Origin: Mycocentrospora acerina
Lineage: Eukaryota; Ascomycota; Dothideomycetes; Pleosporales
Direction of reading: 5' to 3'
NCBI GenBank assembly: GCA_022701365.1
Contig: JAKUHH010000325.1
Coordinates: 46,370-110,369, forward strand
Length of the DNA: 64,000 nucleotides
Below, piece after piece: positions 1 through 11,051 of the stretch. Both the position numbers and the translations under genes were made by a program. A model generated the notes under the pieces. The model was not told the origin of the DNA. It was given only the letters and a program-made list of their open reading frames with translations, and made no database searches. Each line of letters starts with the position of its first letter. Position 1 is the stretch's first letter.

Positions 1-245
1 GTCCAGCCGCAGCTGATAATTTCTTTTTCAACGGCTGAACAGCTATCAGCCGTACAGCTGATGGAGGCAAGCCACATAAGCCAGAGATGATTTAAAATGA
101 CAACACAATCAAAAGGTTCGCTTTAGAAAATCAAAGAGTTCTTGATATCTTGGCTCATTCCTAACCTTCTTCTCATTTACATTGTGTAACCAGCTTCAGA
201 TCCATCACTCAGATAATCAATAGCTGTTCCGAGCGTTTGAGCACT

Positions 246-1058
246 ATGACGACCAGTTTAGTCGCTGATTATGAGATCAAGCTTCTCCTCAAGCCTTCTG
301 AAGTTCTTGGACACAACAACAAACTCAATGAGGCGGTTTTGTCGGCGTTCTCTATTTCGTCGAGTACGAAGAAAATGAGCGTCCAATTCGTTGATACCAA
401 GAAGCAAGACATCAACAACAACGGGTGGAATCTTCGCATCCGCAAGTCTGAAGGAGATAACTTTTTTGAGTCAACATTCAAGAAGCGCTATCCAGTCAAC
501 AGTGGCTTCTCAACTACCGCCGATGGCAACATTAAAGCAGCACTCAAGACGGCCGAAGGAGAGGGGTTTGATTCGTCTACTAGCTATGAAGCGCAGATCG
601 AAGTGGGGTACCAACAGCAGACCCTCTCCCTAAGTTACAATCAGAAGATCTCCGACAAGGGTTTCGAAGGAATGGATCTTCCTCTTGAAGAAGACTCACG
701 TACAGTCCTCACGAGCAAAGCGCCGAATGAATTTAAAAACTGGTCTGTAAACAACTGGGGCACTCAGCATCTTGCAGACTCCATAATTTACGGTCCAGTG
801 CTTGCGAAGCGGTCCAAAGGAAGCTGGGACGAGTTCAAATTATATGTTGAGGTGTGGCTAATCAGAAAAAGCAAAACTGACGCAACCCTTGAACCTGTCG
901 TAGAGGCCTCATTCAAAACAGCAGATACAAGGAAGGCTTTGGAAGGTCGCACCAAACTCGCAGAATATCTGAAAAATCAAGGATGGTTGATTCCTGAGGA
1001 TTCATTGAAGACGAAACTGATCATGGAGAGGTACGGAGAAACTGCGAAAAATACCTGA
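246..1058 (+). CDS. CYTH-like domain protein of unknown function
   Basis: Single-exon gene of 270 aa. The open frame reaches back to a TTG at 237, but the first ATG is at 246 and is the preferred start. The protein opens with DYEIKLLL, followed by VQFVDTKKQD and LRIRK. This resembles the charged strand pattern of CYTH/triphosphate-tunnel folds (E-x-K at the N-terminus, then a YxDT-like and an LRxR-like strand). The C-terminal motif LKTKLIMERYG looks like the usual end of a fungal family I recognise only as conserved and uncharacterised. No signal peptide or membrane segment is visible. CYTH enzymes act on triphosphates or bind inositol polyphosphates, but the full set of catalytic acidic residues cannot be confirmed, so no activity is assigned. 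It lies 1.6 kb upstream of the cyanide hydratase on the same strand. Confidence 0.75.
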   Translation: MTTSLVADYEIKLLLKPSEVLGHNNKLNEAVLSAFSISSSTKKMSVQFVDTKKQDINNNGWNLRIRKSEGDNFFESTFKKRYPVNSGFSTTADGNIKAALKTAEGEGFDSSTSYEAQIEVGYQQQTLSLSYNQKISDKGFEGMDLPLEEDSRTVLTSKAPNEFKNWSVNNWGTQHLADSIIYGPVLAKRSKGSWDEFKLYVEVWLIRKSKTDATLEPVVEASFKTADTRKALEGRTKLAEYLKNQGWLIPEDSLKTKLIMERYGETAKNT

Positions 1059-2682
1059 GAGATCACATAGTGTGACAGGTGAGCTTTCTTACGGAGTTTG
1101 AAAATTTTTAGTTTGATTTAGTCTCCATGCTCTTGATTTATCTTTATGCAGCAGAGTCTAAACTATGTTGAGTTATTTTAGTTTTTGAATTTATGGTGTA
1201 TCAACTATCAACGGAAGGCTCAACTGGTACTCAAATACGTCGACGAGCCTGAAACCAAAGACGACGCGATGTATAGCAATAAGGCATTGCAAAAATAATT
1301 TGTCACTATTGACATGTCTCTAAAAGAAATATTTAACTGAACACATCGGTTACAAGTAAACAAATGTGATTATTACCCAGTTTGAGTTAGCTTGAATTTG
1401 ATATTTCACATAAACAGTCGTGAGCTTATTGTTACATGATATTTGCTTTCTAATTCAACCTAACAGTAAACAAATATGCTTATCTAGTTTTAACAGCTCG
1501 ATGTGATCAATATTCGGTAGTATGCAGAGATATAGCCAATAATGCTCGATGATTGGCGTTACAAGGGCAGCCGTCTGCATAACGGCATGACACGGATAAA
1601 TGCTAACAAGGTTCCGCAGATATAAGCAGAATATATCAGTCCATTCGTAGCATGCTTCTATATCCGTGGAGAACATGGATATGGGTGGCCGCATTAATTA
1701 CCTCTAATCTTAGCGATACGGGTTTGTGTGCTATGAATGATGTGAGATGCTCAACTTTGCCAGAGAATGTTCAAATCAAGCTAAACAAGCTGATTTTTAT
1801 GCCAATGGCAGGAGGTAATTTACTGTAAGCTATTACATTGGTGGATAGTTAATGCGCTCTCTTGCGGGAAGCATTTGCTGCAATTATGGGCAGACTTTTG
1901 GTTATTCCTGAATTCACACAACTCCTTCTCGATGTAGGAGATGGATGTAGAATTTAACTGCTACATTGATTCCATGTTTTATCTCTCCGTCAAGCAAGCG
2001 ATTTATTCGATCACTGCCGGGAAGCTCACACACCGACTTTGAAACGCATCTAAAGTGACAGACAGGTGTAGAACTAGGATGTGGTGCATTGATGTCTCTG
2101 CACTCTTCAAGCATATTGATTTCCGAAAGATTCCCCCAGAGACCGAATGGCTCCGAGTATTTCTTCGAAAAATGAGATAGCTACTGACGTGCTGCAGCTT
2201 GCCGATAACTTGCCGCAACATGCCGCTGATGCCGCCGACGACTTGCCGCCGATATGCCGATGATGCTTAGGTAAATTGTTGCTGGGGCCATGTCGCTCAC
2301 GTGTTTATTCAATGTCATCGTACGCCTTTCGATGGTTGATTGGTTTTTTTAGTGATTCAATCCACTTTTTTTTACTATGCTGTCCTCGGATCTTGTTCAG
2401 CATAGAGCTCCAGAAGGCTGGCCTTGAGTTTATTGGATCCCAGTCTAACAACTTCTCGACGGCACAAGCCGGAACAGTGCAGAGATGGTCGTGACATGTG
2501 TCAAAATAACTGGAGGTGTATCATCATTGTCTTAGAATTACTGCAAGGGTGTGAAAGCTCATATGAGGGTAACTGGAGTATATAAACTCAACATTTGCAG
2601 GTCATAATATATCAACACTCATACATCCAAACCAACTCCTCACTTCCACAAGATTCACCCTGTACAAGTTCTATCTTTCAAT
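1059..2682. other. Intergenic region, 1.6 kb
   Basis: No complete gene is supported. A coding-like open stretch on the plus strand (1182-1298, ending in TAA) lacks a start codon and may be an exon relic. A cluster of TGCCG words lies at 2199-2260. The last 150 bases before 2683 should be the promoter and 5' leader of the cyanide hydratase and contain a tataaa-like stretch near 2579. Confidence 0.5.
2199..2260. repeat. Degenerate TGCCG-rich short repeat
   Basis: Six TGCCG words occur within about 62 bases, several preceded by CT or A, with irregular spacing of 9-12 bases. The block is GC-rich compared with its flanks. It is not in a recognised reading frame and lies about 420 bases upstream of the cyanide hydratase start. 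Confidence 0.5.
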
Positions 2683-3911
2683 ATGCCTCTCACCAAATAC
2701 AAGGCTGCTGTCGTATGTAGCTCTTCAATCTCATGTTTTCACAACTGACAAGCATGTAGGTGACCTCTGAGCCTAACTGGTTCGACCTTGAGGGTGGTGT
2801 TCAAAAGACAATCAACTTCATCAATGAAGCTGGTCAAGCTGGATGCAAGTTGATTGCATTCCCCGAAGTCTGGATCCCAGGCTATCCGTACTGGATGTGG
2901 AAAGTCAACTATCAGCAATCACTTCCGATGCTGAAGAAATACCGCGAGAATTCGCTTCCAGTAGACTCCGAAGAGTTCAGACGTATCCGCCGCGCTGCCC
3001 GAGACAACCAGATGTAAGTTTTACCACATCTGCCGTGTCCAGGCTACTGACCATATCCAGACATGTCTCCCTTGGCTTCTCGGAAATTGACCACGCAACC
3101 CTATACCTTACTCAAGCTTTGATTAGTCCTACCGGTGAAGTCATCAATCACCGCCGTAAGATCAAGCCCACGCATGTGGAGAAGCTCGTATATGGCGATG
3201 GATCAGGCGACACATTTCAATCCGTTACATCCACTGAGCTCGGACGTCTCGGACAGCTCAATTGCTGGGAGAACATGAACCCATTCTTGAAGGCGCTCAA
3301 CGTGTCCGCTGGAGAGCAGATTCACATCGCCGCCTGGCCCGTGTACCCCGGCAAAGAAACATTGAAGTATCCTGACCCTGCGACAAACGTTGCAGAGCCC
3401 GCTTCCGATCTTGTAACTCCTGCATACGCCATTGAAACCGGTACCTGGACACTGGCTCCATTCCAGAGATTGAGTGTCGAGGGACTCAAGATAAACACAC
3501 CCGAGGGTGTAGAGCCTGAAACTGATCCTTCAACATACAACGGCCATGCCCGTATCTATAAGCCGGATGGATCACTTGTGGCCAAGCCAGACAAGGACTT
3601 TGACGGTCTCTTGTTTGTTGACGTAAGTGCATCTCTGAATGAATTCTTCAAGCTCCTTCTAAATACATGCATAGATCGATTTGAACGAGTGCCACTTGAC
3701 AAAGGCTCTGGCTGATTTCTCTGGACATTACATGCGTCCTGATCTTATCCGTCTTCTGGTAGACACTCGTCGGAAGGAACTTATTACTGAGGTTGATGGA
3801 GACGGTGGCATTGCGACTTACTCTACTCGCGAACGTCTTGGATTGAATGTTCCACTCGATGCCGGCAAGGAGGAAGATAAGAAAGCTCCAACAGCTGCCA
3901 CGGGATTGTAG
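2683..3911 (+). CDS. Cyanide hydratase (nitrilase superfamily)
   Basis: Four exons (2683-2712, 2760-3013, 3061-3622, 3675-3911) give 360 aa. The enzyme would hydrate hydrogen cyanide to formamide. The nitrilase triad is visible: Glu46 in AFPEVWIPG, Lys128 in NHRRKIKPTHVEK and Cys163 in QLNCWENMNP. The N-terminus YKAAVVTSEPNWFDLEGGV, the segment GYPYWMWKVNYQQSLPML, and the length are typical of fungal cyanide hydratases rather than of aliphatic nitrilases in general. Introns are 47, 47 and 52 nt with GTATGT/GTAAGT donors; the splice at 3013/3061 restores NQIHVSLGFSEI. It converges on the patatin gene. In plant-associated fungi the family is often cyanide-inducible, but nothing here shows regulation. 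Aliphatic nitrilase is the main alternative. Confidence 0.93.
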
Positions 3912-4447
3912 TAGACCTATCAATCGTAGAAAATGTACACATTGCGCTGCATGTGTACGAGCTCGCCTAGTTGTTAATCTCATTTAGTCGGCTATCAAAT
4001 CAATCTCTTCTCCCTAGAAAGAAACAACATTATGCCTGCATTTATATGGCTGATCCGGGTTAAGATAATAAGGTTGCAACTATAGATCATGAAGCTTACT
4101 GTGATAAAAAGTAGAAGTTTCATGATTAAAATGGCATCAACTCAAGATTATTACATAGAAAAACTTTACATATCAGCTTCTTTTGGGATCAAATCTTATT
4201 AGCTTTGGATCTCGGGCTGATTTACTATGATTAAAAAGTGCATGTAGATCAATTATACATTGCTAAAACTTCAACTGACTTTAAACTTCTCCGTTTGATT
4301 CTCTCAAAAATCGCCAAGTACAACACCATATGACATTGTTATTTCGACTGTCCCTTGAGGATGGTAGTTGTGGAGAGCTTCTCGTAATTCTCATCCACTA
4401 ATCTCGAATTTGTATCCTCTATGTCTTCTAATTCCCAAATCCTTCAT
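3912..4447. other. Convergent intergenic region
   Basis: This 536-base AT-rich spacer lies between the 3' ends of the cyanide hydratase and the patatin gene. I see no gene, repeat or structured RNA. It should hold both 3' UTRs and polyadenylation sites. Confidence 0.5.
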
Positions 4448-5680
4448 CTATGCTGCAATACGCTCTACAATGTCTTTTGCACATTTTGGACATCCGTCAC
4501 AGCAGAGAGAACATACCGCTTGTTCGATCCACTTCTGACTGTCCTCAGCTTCGAGATAATTTTGCGTGAGCTTTTTGAGATCATCCATCCTCGTATAATC
4601 CGCAAGTCCGATCTTGTTCTTCCCGAGATGCGGGTTGAAGCGAATATAGAGAGTTTTTTTGTGCTCTCCTCGTCTGTTGAGATGTGACATGTGCCTTGAA
4701 AAGTCTTTACCTTTGGCGTTTGTATTTGTAGCAAAATCCATTACTTCAGATGCCACTCCAACGAGCTTGAACCAAGAGTCTGAAGGAGATCCCGCTGTAA
4801 CATATCCCGTACCCAGGCTGATGACGCACGATATTGGAGGTGGCGGCTCTTCCGGTTGGACAAGGTCGTATCTTGAGTACCACAACTGATCTATCGGATT
4901 ATTGTTAAGCAGACCTCCGTCCCAAAAGTGTAATTTCTGTTCGTCTTCCGGAAATTTCACTTCTGGGAAGAACGTTGGAGCTGCGGATGTTGCCCTCGCA
5001 GTAAGGCTGATGGTTAATTTGTCTTGATATTTGTTCATCACGTCATTGGCGATAGATTTGGTGTAAAGATTGTTGTTCTTGTAGCATCGAAGCAATACTG
5101 TCTCAGCGCGATTTTGTGCTGTAGTACAACAGAAACTATGGGTATTGGTTAGCCAAGCATCTATTTTCTAAACAGTGATGACTTACACTCTGCCAGCTTC
5201 GGGGTGGTGTAACGGAGCATCGCCTTTTAGTTTCCGATCATTCTCGTCCAATCCAAACTCAGCAACAACTTCGTCAATAGCTTTTTTCAAGTCTGTATCG
5301 CTGAAACGACTATTTTGTACTATGCTTTTACTATTGTTGACAAAGGATGCTACTTTGGCAGGAAGGACACGACTGATATTATACCCGTAGACCTTGGGGC
5401 TAAAGACGTTTGATGAAATCTTATCATACTGTCTGATGGCATCTTCTGCAGTCATACGCAGCCGAAATAGCATGATACCGATAATGCCTCCCGTACTGGT
5501 GCCTGCAGCAAGCTCAAAGTAATCCGAAGGGCGAGGTGTTTTTTCTAGTCCCTTTCGGGCTTTGACCCGATTCATCAGCTCTTTCAATACGACCAGAGAC
5601 GCGATACCTCGCACACCACCTCCATCAAGGGCGAGAAGTCGAGCACCATTGAGGTGTCTGGTGATTGGCTTATATACCAT
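4448..5680 (-). CDS. Patatin-like phospholipase
   Basis: Two exons on the minus strand (5680-5187 and 5135-4448, intron 51 nt) encode 393 aa. The patatin signature is complete: oxyanion loop DGGGVRG at residues 19-25, nucleophile elbow GTSTGG with Ser62, and the second dyad residue Asp in FWDGGLLNNNP. Patatins hydrolyse acyl chains from phospho- or galactolipids, usually at membranes. The frame is open to an ATG at 5782, but the ATG at 5680 has an A at -3 and G at +4 and sits just before the domain, so it is preferred. The splice restores GRVFCCTTAQNRAETVL. The C-terminus has a CSLCCDGCPKCAKD cysteine cluster. No NB-ARC or TPR part is attached, so this is the short stand-alone form. Confidence 0.9.
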
Positions 5681-6809
5681 GGTTTCTCGAGGTGAATCGA
5701 CGAGAATAAATTGGTGTTTGCAAGATAATTCAAGTACAGATAAATGTGTCGAGCAATGAGGCGTTCGTACGATCGCATACATATACTTCTGCGTGCCCCC
5801 TATGATGGTTTGGTGTTATGTCTGATTTTCGGGCCTATCCGCGTACTCAAAGACACATCGCTTGTTCCGGCACCAAAAATTTGAATTGTAGCGACTAGTG
5901 TTGGCACTAAAGAGGTTCAGCTGAGTGTACCCTAGTCAGTCGGCCGGCACATGAGCGCGACTCTGTCAAGGAGATTCAAAAATTCACCTCTTTCGTATAG
6001 TTACAATATTGCGGAGGCGACAGGTCTGTAGCCGACGAGGATTATTGCTCAATCTTCAGCTGCAGCCAGCAACGCCACCCTGGGCTGGGCCGAGCCAGCG
6101 CCCCGACGGCGGCGGCGCTAACGATGGTTCCCCTGACCGGGTAATGGCGCCCTGAAATGTGATGTACCACACAACCTCACAATCGTTGTCTAAAAGTTCA
6201 ACGCGCTGAATTTAAGTCTTTTAGCCATTTCCAGGAGAAAGTCAATGACTTTGTGGCTGTAGAGTGGTGCTGCGGAGTCCTAGATTGGAATTGGTTACTA
6301 GTCAAGACAACAATACGTTCTGAGCATGTCTAAAAGCGGATTAGAAACTGCCAATGAGCTTACGTATGGTTTATTGTGCATGCACAAATGCTAAGTTGTT
6401 GACTTCCAAATGTTACATTCTCTCATCGGGGTATGGAGCGGATGTGTACAAAGCAGGCAATATCGGTCCAAGCCGCGCGAAGTTGCATAAACCGTGATAG
6501 CAGACTTGCTACGTAACCCTTGCACTAAACTTCAGCTCGTTAGCGGCACAAACGTTTTCTTAGCACAGGAAATACTCTGAAGAGGAACCTGCTAAACAGA
6601 GAAAACATTGCTGTCTGTCTTGTTCGGTCTTCTGTTAAACGTACATGACGACGCGTAATCCGGTGATTATCTTTTGGTGCTTATTCTGGATGGTAACGGG
6701 CTAGGTAGTTGAGCGCTAGCATGAGACTAGTGCATCATCTGTGCAACGCACAACCAAATCACCTGAGTCAGGCTATTGTTCCCGCCTCTTACGCCTTCCC
6801 ATACGCAAA
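5681..6809. other. Divergent intergenic region (patatin / Zn2Cys6 factor)
   Basis: About 1.1 kb separates the two divergent starts. A GC-rich stretch at 6055-6130 contrasts with AT-rich flanks. No supported gene or RNA is seen; it presumably holds both promoters. Confidence 0.45.
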
Positions 6810-8688
6810 ATGCGAACTCTTGCCATTCCAGCCTCAGTCACGAAACGGAAGCAAGCATGTAGAAGTTGTCGGCTACGTAAAAAGAGGTGTGATGTAGGAA
6901 TCCCCAACATGCGATTGTAAGAATGTCGTGGCTGATACTTTGAAGGCACTGCAACCCGCTTGCTCGTTGTGCAACAGATGGGGAATTCAGTGCGAATACA
7001 CAACCCTCGTTTCAGACCGCAGAGAGGTTACTGCGCGTTTGCAGTCTCGTTCTGGCGGGCTATTGCCGACGCAGCTGCTCCCTATTCCAATTGCTAATCC
7101 AAATGAGAACGGCACACCAGATTACATGCAGTTCGCTGGCATGAATTTCAATCTGTCTTCTAATGTGCAAGTACGAGAAGATACTCAAGTAGATCATCCA
7201 GCGGCAAACGCGATGTTCTCATCATCAGCGCATGACTTCAGTCTCGACCTTGAAGCAGATTTGTTTGCAGCGACATCATTACCTTCCAATGAGATTCTAC
7301 TTGAGCTCGCCGAACTCTTCTTTGTGCATATGTATTATATCTTTCCCTGCTTCCACAAAGCATCCTTTATGGCCGAACTAAGCAATGGAAGCTTGCAAAA
7401 AAACGCGATGTTATTATTATACGCAATATGTTGTCTTGCCTCACGTTTTCATCCTGACACTTCTGTCAAACAGCGCCAGGAAGGCTGGTATGAACAAGCA
7501 AAGTTTATCTACGAGCTCACTCGTCGGACCCCCGATTCGGGTCTGCGCACTATCCAGGCGGTACTGCTTCTTATATTCCACAGTCAGACGGTTGGAGACT
7601 TCTCCACTAGCTGGTTACTCCTCGGGAAGGCATGGAGACAAGCCGCCGCTCTCGAACTAAACCGTATGGATGCTGATAACATGGTCGAGTCTCAACAAAA
7701 CACCGCTGTTAACCACGAAAGGTCTCACTACTTTGGAAAGATCGAAGGAATGACTTCACTTGAAAAGGAAGAATACAGACGGACGTTGTGGCTCTATTTC
7801 ATGATGGACCGCAACCATACGTGGCCTACCGGTTGGCCCACTGCAATTACAGAGCTTCGGTTCAAGGTTGATATTCCACTTGCGGATTCAGTTTTTCAGG
7901 CCATGGATCGAGCAGTAGAGAGCACACAACCGGAGAACGTACCCTTTACTATGAAATTGAGCCGTCTCATCGCTGATCTGTCGACTGGGAAAGACCCTCT
8001 GAATCATTTTCACTACATCTGTGTTGCATATGTTTTGCTCGGTCGTATCACCGAACTTCTACATTCACTGCATGGCGTGCCCAACACACCTGAATATGCA
8101 GAGGAATGTGCTAAGCTAGACTTACTGATTGTCGAATTTCGACTCACCATACCGCGACGCGCAATTTCGATTATCGGATCAGAGCCAGCAGACTGTGGCT
8201 ATGTCGTCTGGCTGAATCTCATTCTGGATACGGCAGCAATCTTGTTACACTTTAGGTGCTCCCAGAACGTACCTGTTTCTAATGCAAGTGATCAATTCAT
8301 GTTTGCTGTAGCAGCGGCCCGTAATACCGCGAAGATCATCAAAGACGCATCGCGGATATCCGTAGAGCTGTTGCTGTCCGCGCATATTGGCTCCTCTCTA
8401 TACATTGCGGCGTGTGTACTTGTGATTCAATGGCGAATGACAGGCGATGAGAGCTTGAAAGCGGATATCGCATTGTTTACTTTAGTGTTTGAGAGAATGG
8501 ATGATGTTTTCGCATTTATTGGGTTAAAATATAAGCTTGCGTTGGAGCATGACTTGAAAAGAGATGAGCATGATATGCGAAATTTGAGGGATCGCGGGTC
8601 TAGAGGACTTCTTGCAGATTGTTCAAAATGGACTTTTGTGAGAGATGAGTTGAATAGGCGGGGCGTCAATACCTCTGGTATAGACTAG
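6810..8688 (+). CDS. Zn2Cys6 fungal transcription factor
   Basis: Two exons (6810-6893 and 6946-8688) encode 608 aa. The 52-nt intron splits the zinc cluster: exon 1 gives KQACRSCRLRKKRCD and exon 2 continues ALQPACSLCNRWGIQCEY. Together these supply six cysteines at 17, 20, 27, 34, 37 and 44 (C-x2-C-x6-C-x6-C-x2-C-x6-C), a Gal4-type DNA-binding domain. The rest contains a fungal-specific transcription factor domain from about residue 150: the LLELAELFFVHMYYIFPCFHK start, IQAVLLLIFHSQ, and EYRRTLWLYFMMDR. The start ATG has A at -3. It acts in the nucleus; its targets are unknown. The convergent SDR 72 bases downstream and the MFS/AKR/bZIP genes beyond it are candidates. An annotation that misses exon 1 would lose half the zinc cluster. 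Confidence 0.93.
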
Positions 8689-8759
8689 GAAAGCAAGGCG
8701 TGGTATAGCTACAGCCGACATATCGCCATTTCGATCTATACTTTGCAGAACCAGAAGCT

Positions 8760-9569
8760 TCAGCTATAATCCGAAACTAACAGCCGCCCTCCATCGCTGG
8801 TAACTTGTCCTCCATTTGCAAATCGATCTTTCATGATCCATCCATACGCTTCGGCAATGTCTTCCGGTTGTCCCAGGGTGTTTGTTAAACTATACGACTT
8901 CACAAACACTTCCATTTCCTTTTCACTAACTTGGCTGAGGAACCTTGATAAAAGTTCTGTTTGGATAGCACCAGGTATGACGATGTTCACGCGGATAGGT
9001 GCCAAGTCGACCGCGAGACCGCGTGTTAATCCCTCTGAAGCGGCACCCCAAGCTGCACCAAACGTCCAATTCGGCATGGGTCGATGCGTATTTGTACCTC
9101 CAGTGAGAGTCATGGATGAAGAACTAGACTGGTATATATATCGCCCCGTACATAGCAGCTTAGCGATGATTGAGGGCCCTAAAAAGCGAACTTTGAAGCC
9201 ATGCATCGCACTCTCTACGGTAACGCTGGCAATTTTTGGCATGTCGCTTACATCACCTGCAGTGAACACAATGTGGTCGAATTTCTTCATGCTGCCTTCC
9301 GTTGCCTTCTCGAGCATATATCTGAGGTTGTCTTCCAGATTGTCGAGGTCGAGCAAATCAACGGCAAGCCCAGCTACGTACGACGAAGAGATGTTTGGAT
9401 AATTTGACCGCAGTTCATCCGTCTTTTTATCGACCTTGAGCTGAGCTGATCCTGAGATGGTGACTCGGGCTCCGTACGAGAGTGCCATGTTAGCGACGGC
9501 ATAGCCTATACCTGAGGTTCCACCAAAGACGAGGATGCGAGTATTCGCAAGGCGGTTGACGTGAGCCAT
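8760..9569 (-). CDS. SDR-family protein with degenerate active site
   Basis: Single exon, 269 aa from the ATG at 9569. An upstream in-frame start at 9680 would add a hydrophobic leader, which I consider 5' UTR. The Rossmann dinucleotide motif GGTSGIG lies at residues 16-22, and the late segment EGLTRGLAVDLAPIRVN followed by PGAIQTE is typical of SDR proteins. Where the catalytic YxxxK should be, the sequence reads WTFGAAWGAASEG, so both Tyr and Lys are missing. This fits a fungal SDR subgroup with a GW-type substitution, whose activity is unclear. It ends 72 bases from the Zn2Cys6 gene (convergent) and is divergent from the MFS gene. It may bind NAD(P) without classical reductase chemistry. 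Confidence 0.85.
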   Translation of the reverse strand: MAHVNRLANTRILVFGGTSGIGYAVANMALSYGARVTISGSAQLKVDKKTDELRSNYPNISSSYVAGLAVDLLDLDNLEDNLRYMLEKATEGSMKKFDHIVFTAGDVSDMPKIASVTVESAMHGFKVRFLGPSIIAKLLCTGRYIYQSSSSSMTLTGGTNTHRPMPNWTFGAAWGAASEGLTRGLAVDLAPIRVNIVIPGAIQTELLSRFLSQVSEKEMEVFVKSYSLTNTLGQPEDIAEAYGWIMKDRFANGGQVTSDGGRLLVSDYS

Positions 9570-11051
9570 TATTAGGAGGCGGTGTAGGATGATGAAGGTG
9601 AAGAAGAAGGGGGGATACAGTGGAAACCTAGGTAATTGAATTATTTTTGCTATCAAGTGCTTTCGGTGAAGGTAATGCAACGGAGAATGTGCATCTTATA
9701 CATCCGTCTAGATATAGTTGTATGTTTTGTCTTGTCTGATGACAGACCTGGCGGCCACATTACCATTGTTGCCCGCTCGTCACGCCCACCAGAAGCCATT
9801 GACTGGTGTTTGGCGGCGACGAGCGGTCTCGGGTGCTATACTTCATACGAGATGCTGAGGGCAATGTCTGTCCATTGTGAGCGGCGAGCGGGCAACGGGC
9901 GGGTGACGGGGACGCTAATGTGGAAGCGGTGCGGCGGGCTATTTGAACCGTCTGTGCACATGCTGTCCCAATAAACGGTGTGCCAAGTGCGAACGACCTG
10001 GGATGCCTATCGTATGCACGTGAGCATTGTGTTCCAATGAACGATTAATGAGTTATGAGAGCTCTGTGGGCTTTTAGAAACATCAACAGCAGCTCGCTTG
10101 TGCAATATTATGTTTTTACTCACCTCCAATTTGCTACCTCTCAGGACAAAACTCCTTAAGACATCATTGATTTCGTCGGCTAATGTTGACGTAATCAAGC
10201 ATGTATGTGATCCTTTCGGATGAGCGTCAAGAGCACAGTGGCTTACTGCTCAGCCAGTGCCTGCATGTAGCTCCAACACTCTAGCTATAATTGGATTAGC
10301 AACGCCGTGGAGGATAGAGTCGACTTAATTCCAGATAGAATTTCGGTAATAAGGAAAGGTAGTTGGAAGTAACATTTCAGCGAACCATCTCCCAATATAG
10401 ATTATACTGCATTCACTCCACTTTCACTTTGAGCAACGTCTCGACAATTCACGCGAGCAGTGTAGTTCCTATCATAGATTAAAACCAGGATATTCATATT
10501 CACCTGCTCATCTAAGATTATTAAACTTCCGTGAAGCCGCAAAATAGAAGATAATCGTACCTGAGATTGAGCACAACCCGTTCAGCTCAAATACTAATCA
10601 ACATGCCTGCGAACCTTCGTTTTCCTTTTCACTATCGTATAGAATGAACCTGGTGGATCGCCTTCGCCAAAATTACACCTAATGTCGTCCGTTTTTGAAC
10701 TAGCGCAGCCACGACGATTACTATTCTGCCAACCGAGGCTTCGGAAGGCGTCAACGAACTCCTCTCTTGATCACTGATCCTATTTTGTCAGCAGGATCAG
10801 TTTCAACATGCCTTAGGAACTGTACATGTCGCAATTGGAGGCTCTGCAACATCGGGAATGTCATGTCGTACTTTTAAAAGCACTCGCCAGGACGCATTGC
10901 CGAGCTACTGTTTCCTTATAAATCGCAACCTGAATAGAGATTGAGCCTCAACAAGACCACGAATCTGAATTGTATCATTTGTTCCAGATTCTCACAATCG
11001 TAGGGCAGGGACTTTGACCGTTGCAGAGGATATCTATTCAAGCAGAACAAC
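9570..11051. other. Intergenic region between SDR and MFS genes
   Basis: A 1.48-kb divergent spacer. No intact gene is supported. Two coding-like but interrupted stretches are present: a Cys-rich one near 9940-10020 and one around 10700-10910. Both could be chance or relics. The last few hundred bases are presumably the MFS promoter. Confidence 0.4.

Noticed and set aside
9940..10020. Cys-rich frame (LCTCCPNKRCAKCERPG) as a Zn2Cys6 or metallothionein gene
   Set aside because: Cysteine spacing fits neither, and the frame closes quickly without a start.
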